DNA of 64,000 bases. It comes from an uncultured Pseudomonadota bacterium (GTDB lineage: Bacteria > Pseudomonadota > Gammaproteobacteria > Steroidobacterales > Steroidobacteraceae). The stretch lies in NCBI GenBank assembly GCA_903838705.1, contig CAILZL010000002.1, forward strand, positions 1 to 64,000. The letters are read 5' to 3'. The notes beneath the pieces were generated by a model. The model worked only from the letters and a program-made list of their open reading frames with translations, was not told the origin of the DNA and did not search any database. Numbering within the stretch: the stretch's first letter is position 1; each line of letters begins with the position of its first letter. Below are positions 62,286 through 64,000 of the stretch, in pieces. The translations under genes were made by a program, and so were the position numbers.

Positions 62286-63050
62286 TCAATACGGCAATGC
62301 TTCTCGGACTGAGTCATATAACGCTGCATTAGTAGCCAGCACCGTGGTGGTTTCCAGCCCGACCGCCCTGCCGTCAAGCTGGGTGAATCGTCCACCAGCC
62401 GCTTCGACAATCACCGACAACGCAGCGATGTCGAGAATGTTCACATCGGATTCAATCACCACATCTATCTTGCCTGCCGCCAGCAGATGGTAATGCAGAA
62501 AATCACCATAGCCTCGAATGCGGCTGGCGCGGGCAATCAGCTTGCCGTACTGATTCCAGTACGGGCCTGATGCCAGTGTTTTCAGATTGCCGCCGGAGAT
62601 TGCACAGCCTTCTATCGTGTCTATGTCACTTACCTTGATCGGCTGATCATTCAACCAGGCACCTACACCCAGCTCGGCGTAGGCCAGCTCACCATACACC
62701 GGTGCAGATGACACCCCGACAATGAGCCTGCCTTTGTGCATCAGAGCTATCTGCGTGGAGAACATCGGATATTCACGGACAAATGCCTTGGTGCCATCGA
62801 TAGGATCAACCAACCACAGATACTCCTTGTCCAGCCCCTCACTACCGGTCTCTTCGCCATAGAAACCATGATCCGGAAAACGCTCGCTGATCAGCTTGCG
62901 TATCACCTTTTCGGTTTCCACATCGGCCTGTGTCACCGGCGACTTGTCAGACTTGATGGTGATGGCTAGGTTCTGCTGGTAATAACGACGGATGACCACG
63001 GCCGCGGCCTGGGCCGCTTCGATGGCAGTTGCAAGAAAGGGTGACTTCAT
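62286..63050 (-). CDS. hisN: Inositol-monophosphatase-family protein, histidinol-phosphatase-like (HisN)
   Basis: A 254-residue Mg-dependent phosphatase. Metal-binding motifs are EETG (GFYGEETGSEG), DPIDGTKAF and SDVNILDIAAL, all conserved in the IMPase family. The overall pattern (RRYYQQNLAITIKSDKSPVTQADVETEKVI) is close to HisN-type histidinol-phosphate phosphatases, which act in histidine synthesis, but inositol- or other phosphate substrates are possible. The start at 63050 lacks a clear ribosome site; the frame is open to 63125. Confidence 0.85.
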   Translation of the reverse strand: MKSPFLATAIEAAQAAAVVIRRYYQQNLAITIKSDKSPVTQADVETEKVIRKLISERFPDHGFYGEETGSEGLDKEYLWLVDPIDGTKAFVREYPMFSTQIALMHKGRLIVGVSSAPVYGELAYAELGVGAWLNDQPIKVSDIDTIEGCAISGGNLKTLASGPYWNQYGKLIARASRIRGYGDFLHYHLLAAGKIDVVIESDVNILDIAALSVIVEAAGGRFTQLDGRAVGLETTTVLATNAALYDSVREALPY

Positions 63051-63144
63051 AAGGGGGTAAACACACAGCCCGTGAGGATGCGCAGCATAGCTGATTGAAT
63101 GCCATCCTTGACACCTTCCGGCCACTCCCCTAACGTGCGCGCAC

Positions 63145-63365
63145 CTTCTGGGTGATCACCTGCGCAAGCAGGTGTGAACTGGGAAGCCGGTGCGTCACGA
63201 TCTGTGACAATTCCGGCACTGCCCCCGCAACGGTAATCGAGTCAATCTGCATCACGGTCAGCTTTTACTGACCAGTCACTGCAAGCCCAGTTTTTAACCT
63301 GGCCTGCGGGAAGACGATGCAGCCAGCTGGCAAACCAGCTAACTCGTAAGTCCGGAGACCGGCCC
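63145..63365 (+). promoter_or_regulatory. Cobalamin (B12) riboswitch upstream of btuB
   Basis: Shows the conserved AdoCbl elements in order: GGTGTGAACTGGGAAGCCGGTG (63171-63192), TCCGGCACTGCCCCCGCAAC (63212-63231) with GGTAA, GTCACTGC, CCTGCGGGAAG, then AAGTCCGGAGACCGGCC (63348-63364), the B12 box. The likely expression platform (63366-63523) includes a CATCGC/GCGATG stem and a CCATG/CATGG stem just before the btuB ribosome site. High vitamin B12 should reduce btuB expression. Confidence 0.94.
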
Positions 63366-63523
63366 TGAAGCTGGAACCAGGCTCATGCTTGTTCCACTCG
63401 GCATCGCGGCGGGCGATGAGCTGGGCGGTCTGTCAGCGGCACCCGCACGCAGATCTCTCCACCTGCTCCCCTGCGTTTTCGTCAAAACCTGACCATGCGG
63501 GCGAGCATGGGGAGTATGTATTC

Positions 63524-64000
63524 ATGTTTTCAAAATTGTGCCTATCGGCTACAACCGTCGCCGCATGTTTCTTGTCTGTTGATGCCTCGGCGGCCGATCG
63601 GCTCGATGAAGTCGTTGTCACCGCCTCCCGCACCGAACAACCCATCAGTGAAGTAATTGGTTCGGTCACTGTCATCACCCGTGAACAGATTGAACAGAGT
63701 CAGGTACAGTCGCTGCAAGACCTGTTGCGCGGCGAGCTCGGTGTTGATATTGCCAACAACGGTGGTCTCGGCAAGCAGAGCAGTATATTCATGCGCGGGG
63801 CTAATTCATCCCAGACACTGTTTCTGATTGATGGCGTTCGTCTGGGCTCGGCCAGCGCGGGAATCACCAGCTTTGAATTTATTCCCGTAGATCAGATTGA
63901 ACGCATTGAGATCGTGCGCGGCCCTCGCTCCAGCCTGTATGGATCGGATGCTATCGGCGGAGTGATTCAGATATTCACACGCAAAAACGAAGGCGTGCAA
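63524..64000 (+). CDS. btuB: TonB-dependent vitamin B12 receptor BtuB (5' part, runs off the right edge)
   Basis: 159 codons of an outer-membrane receptor. A signal peptide (to about residue 23) is followed by a TonB box (DEVVVTA) and the plug domain with SVTVITREQIEQSQVQSLQDLLRGELGVDIANNGG, SSIFMRGANSSQTLFLIDGVRL and IERIEIVRGPRSSLYGSDAIGGVIQI. These match BtuB plug motifs. The upstream cobalamin riboswitch supports this. The barrel lies beyond the window. Confidence 0.95.
   Translation, partial: MFSKLCLSATTVAACFLSVDASAADRLDEVVVTASRTEQPISEVIGSVTVITREQIEQSQVQSLQDLLRGELGVDIANNGGLGKQSSIFMRGANSSQTLFLIDGVRLGSASAGITSFEFIPVDQIERIEIVRGPRSSLYGSDAIGGVIQIFTRKNEGVQ

Overview
This 64 kb window is a densely packed proteobacterial chromosome segment. 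It most resembles Gammaproteobacteria in the broad sense (including the former Betaproteobacteria). The support is the rhlB / trxA-rho block, pgeF-rluD divergent from bamD, GreB, TtcA, RppH, ErpA and a fused chorismate mutase/prephenate dehydrogenase. HemJ and a PEP-CTERM protein point to a free-living environmental species. Genus cannot be fixed from the sequence alone. No rRNA, tRNA, CRISPR array, transposase or integron integrase was seen.

Layout. 0-7 kb: the first codons of aspS, an FmdB zinc ribbon, clpB behind a heat-shock-type promoter, pgeF-rluD, bamD, a DUF4442 thioesterase-like gene and a ComEA-like exported protein. 7-10.5 kb: a Tat-exported amidohydrolase, a dihaem cytochrome c, and a J-domain / zinc-ribbon / PilZ-like protein. 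10.5-25 kb: rho and trxA (both GTG starts, rho with a Gly/Asn/Arg-rich extension), rhlB, an L,D-transpeptidase, a lemA-TPM-TPM operon, greB, homospermidine synthase, a GST, a Nudix hydrolase, a Gly-rich RRM protein and metZ. 25-32.5 kb: a FIST sensor gene convergent with a tight four-gene operon (SNF2 ATPase, SWIM protein, phosphatase/ADP-ribosylglycohydrolase fusion, ATP-grasp ligase). 33-45 kb: cstA-ybdD, ttcA-apbE, a two-component system, a CobW GTPase, mogA, a proteasome-fold Ntn hydrolase and a very large DUF349 protein. 45-54.9 kb: a methyltransferase, the PEP-CTERM protein, ppx, erpA, hemJ, rppH, btuC, tyrA, pdxH, an HExxH protein and btuD. 54.9-56.2 kb: a two-cassette integron array without integrase. 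56.2-64 kb: an acylating aldehyde dehydrogenase, three exported cupin/NHL proteins, two AT-rich lipoprotein genes, an inositol-monophosphatase-family gene, and a cobalamin riboswitch ahead of btuB, which runs off the window.

How the parts relate. btuB, btuC and btuD together point to cobalamin uptake, with the riboswitch controlling the receptor. trxA-rho and rhlB group transcription termination with RNA decay.

The two regions most worth following up are the SNF2/SWIM/phosphatase-ARH/ATP-grasp operon, whose ARH domain has lost its metal-binding aspartates, and the orphan integron cassettes. In the cassettes, the first attC is textbook. The second keeps its stem but has lost its outer GTTAGGC box, which looks like insertion at a non-attI chromosomal site.
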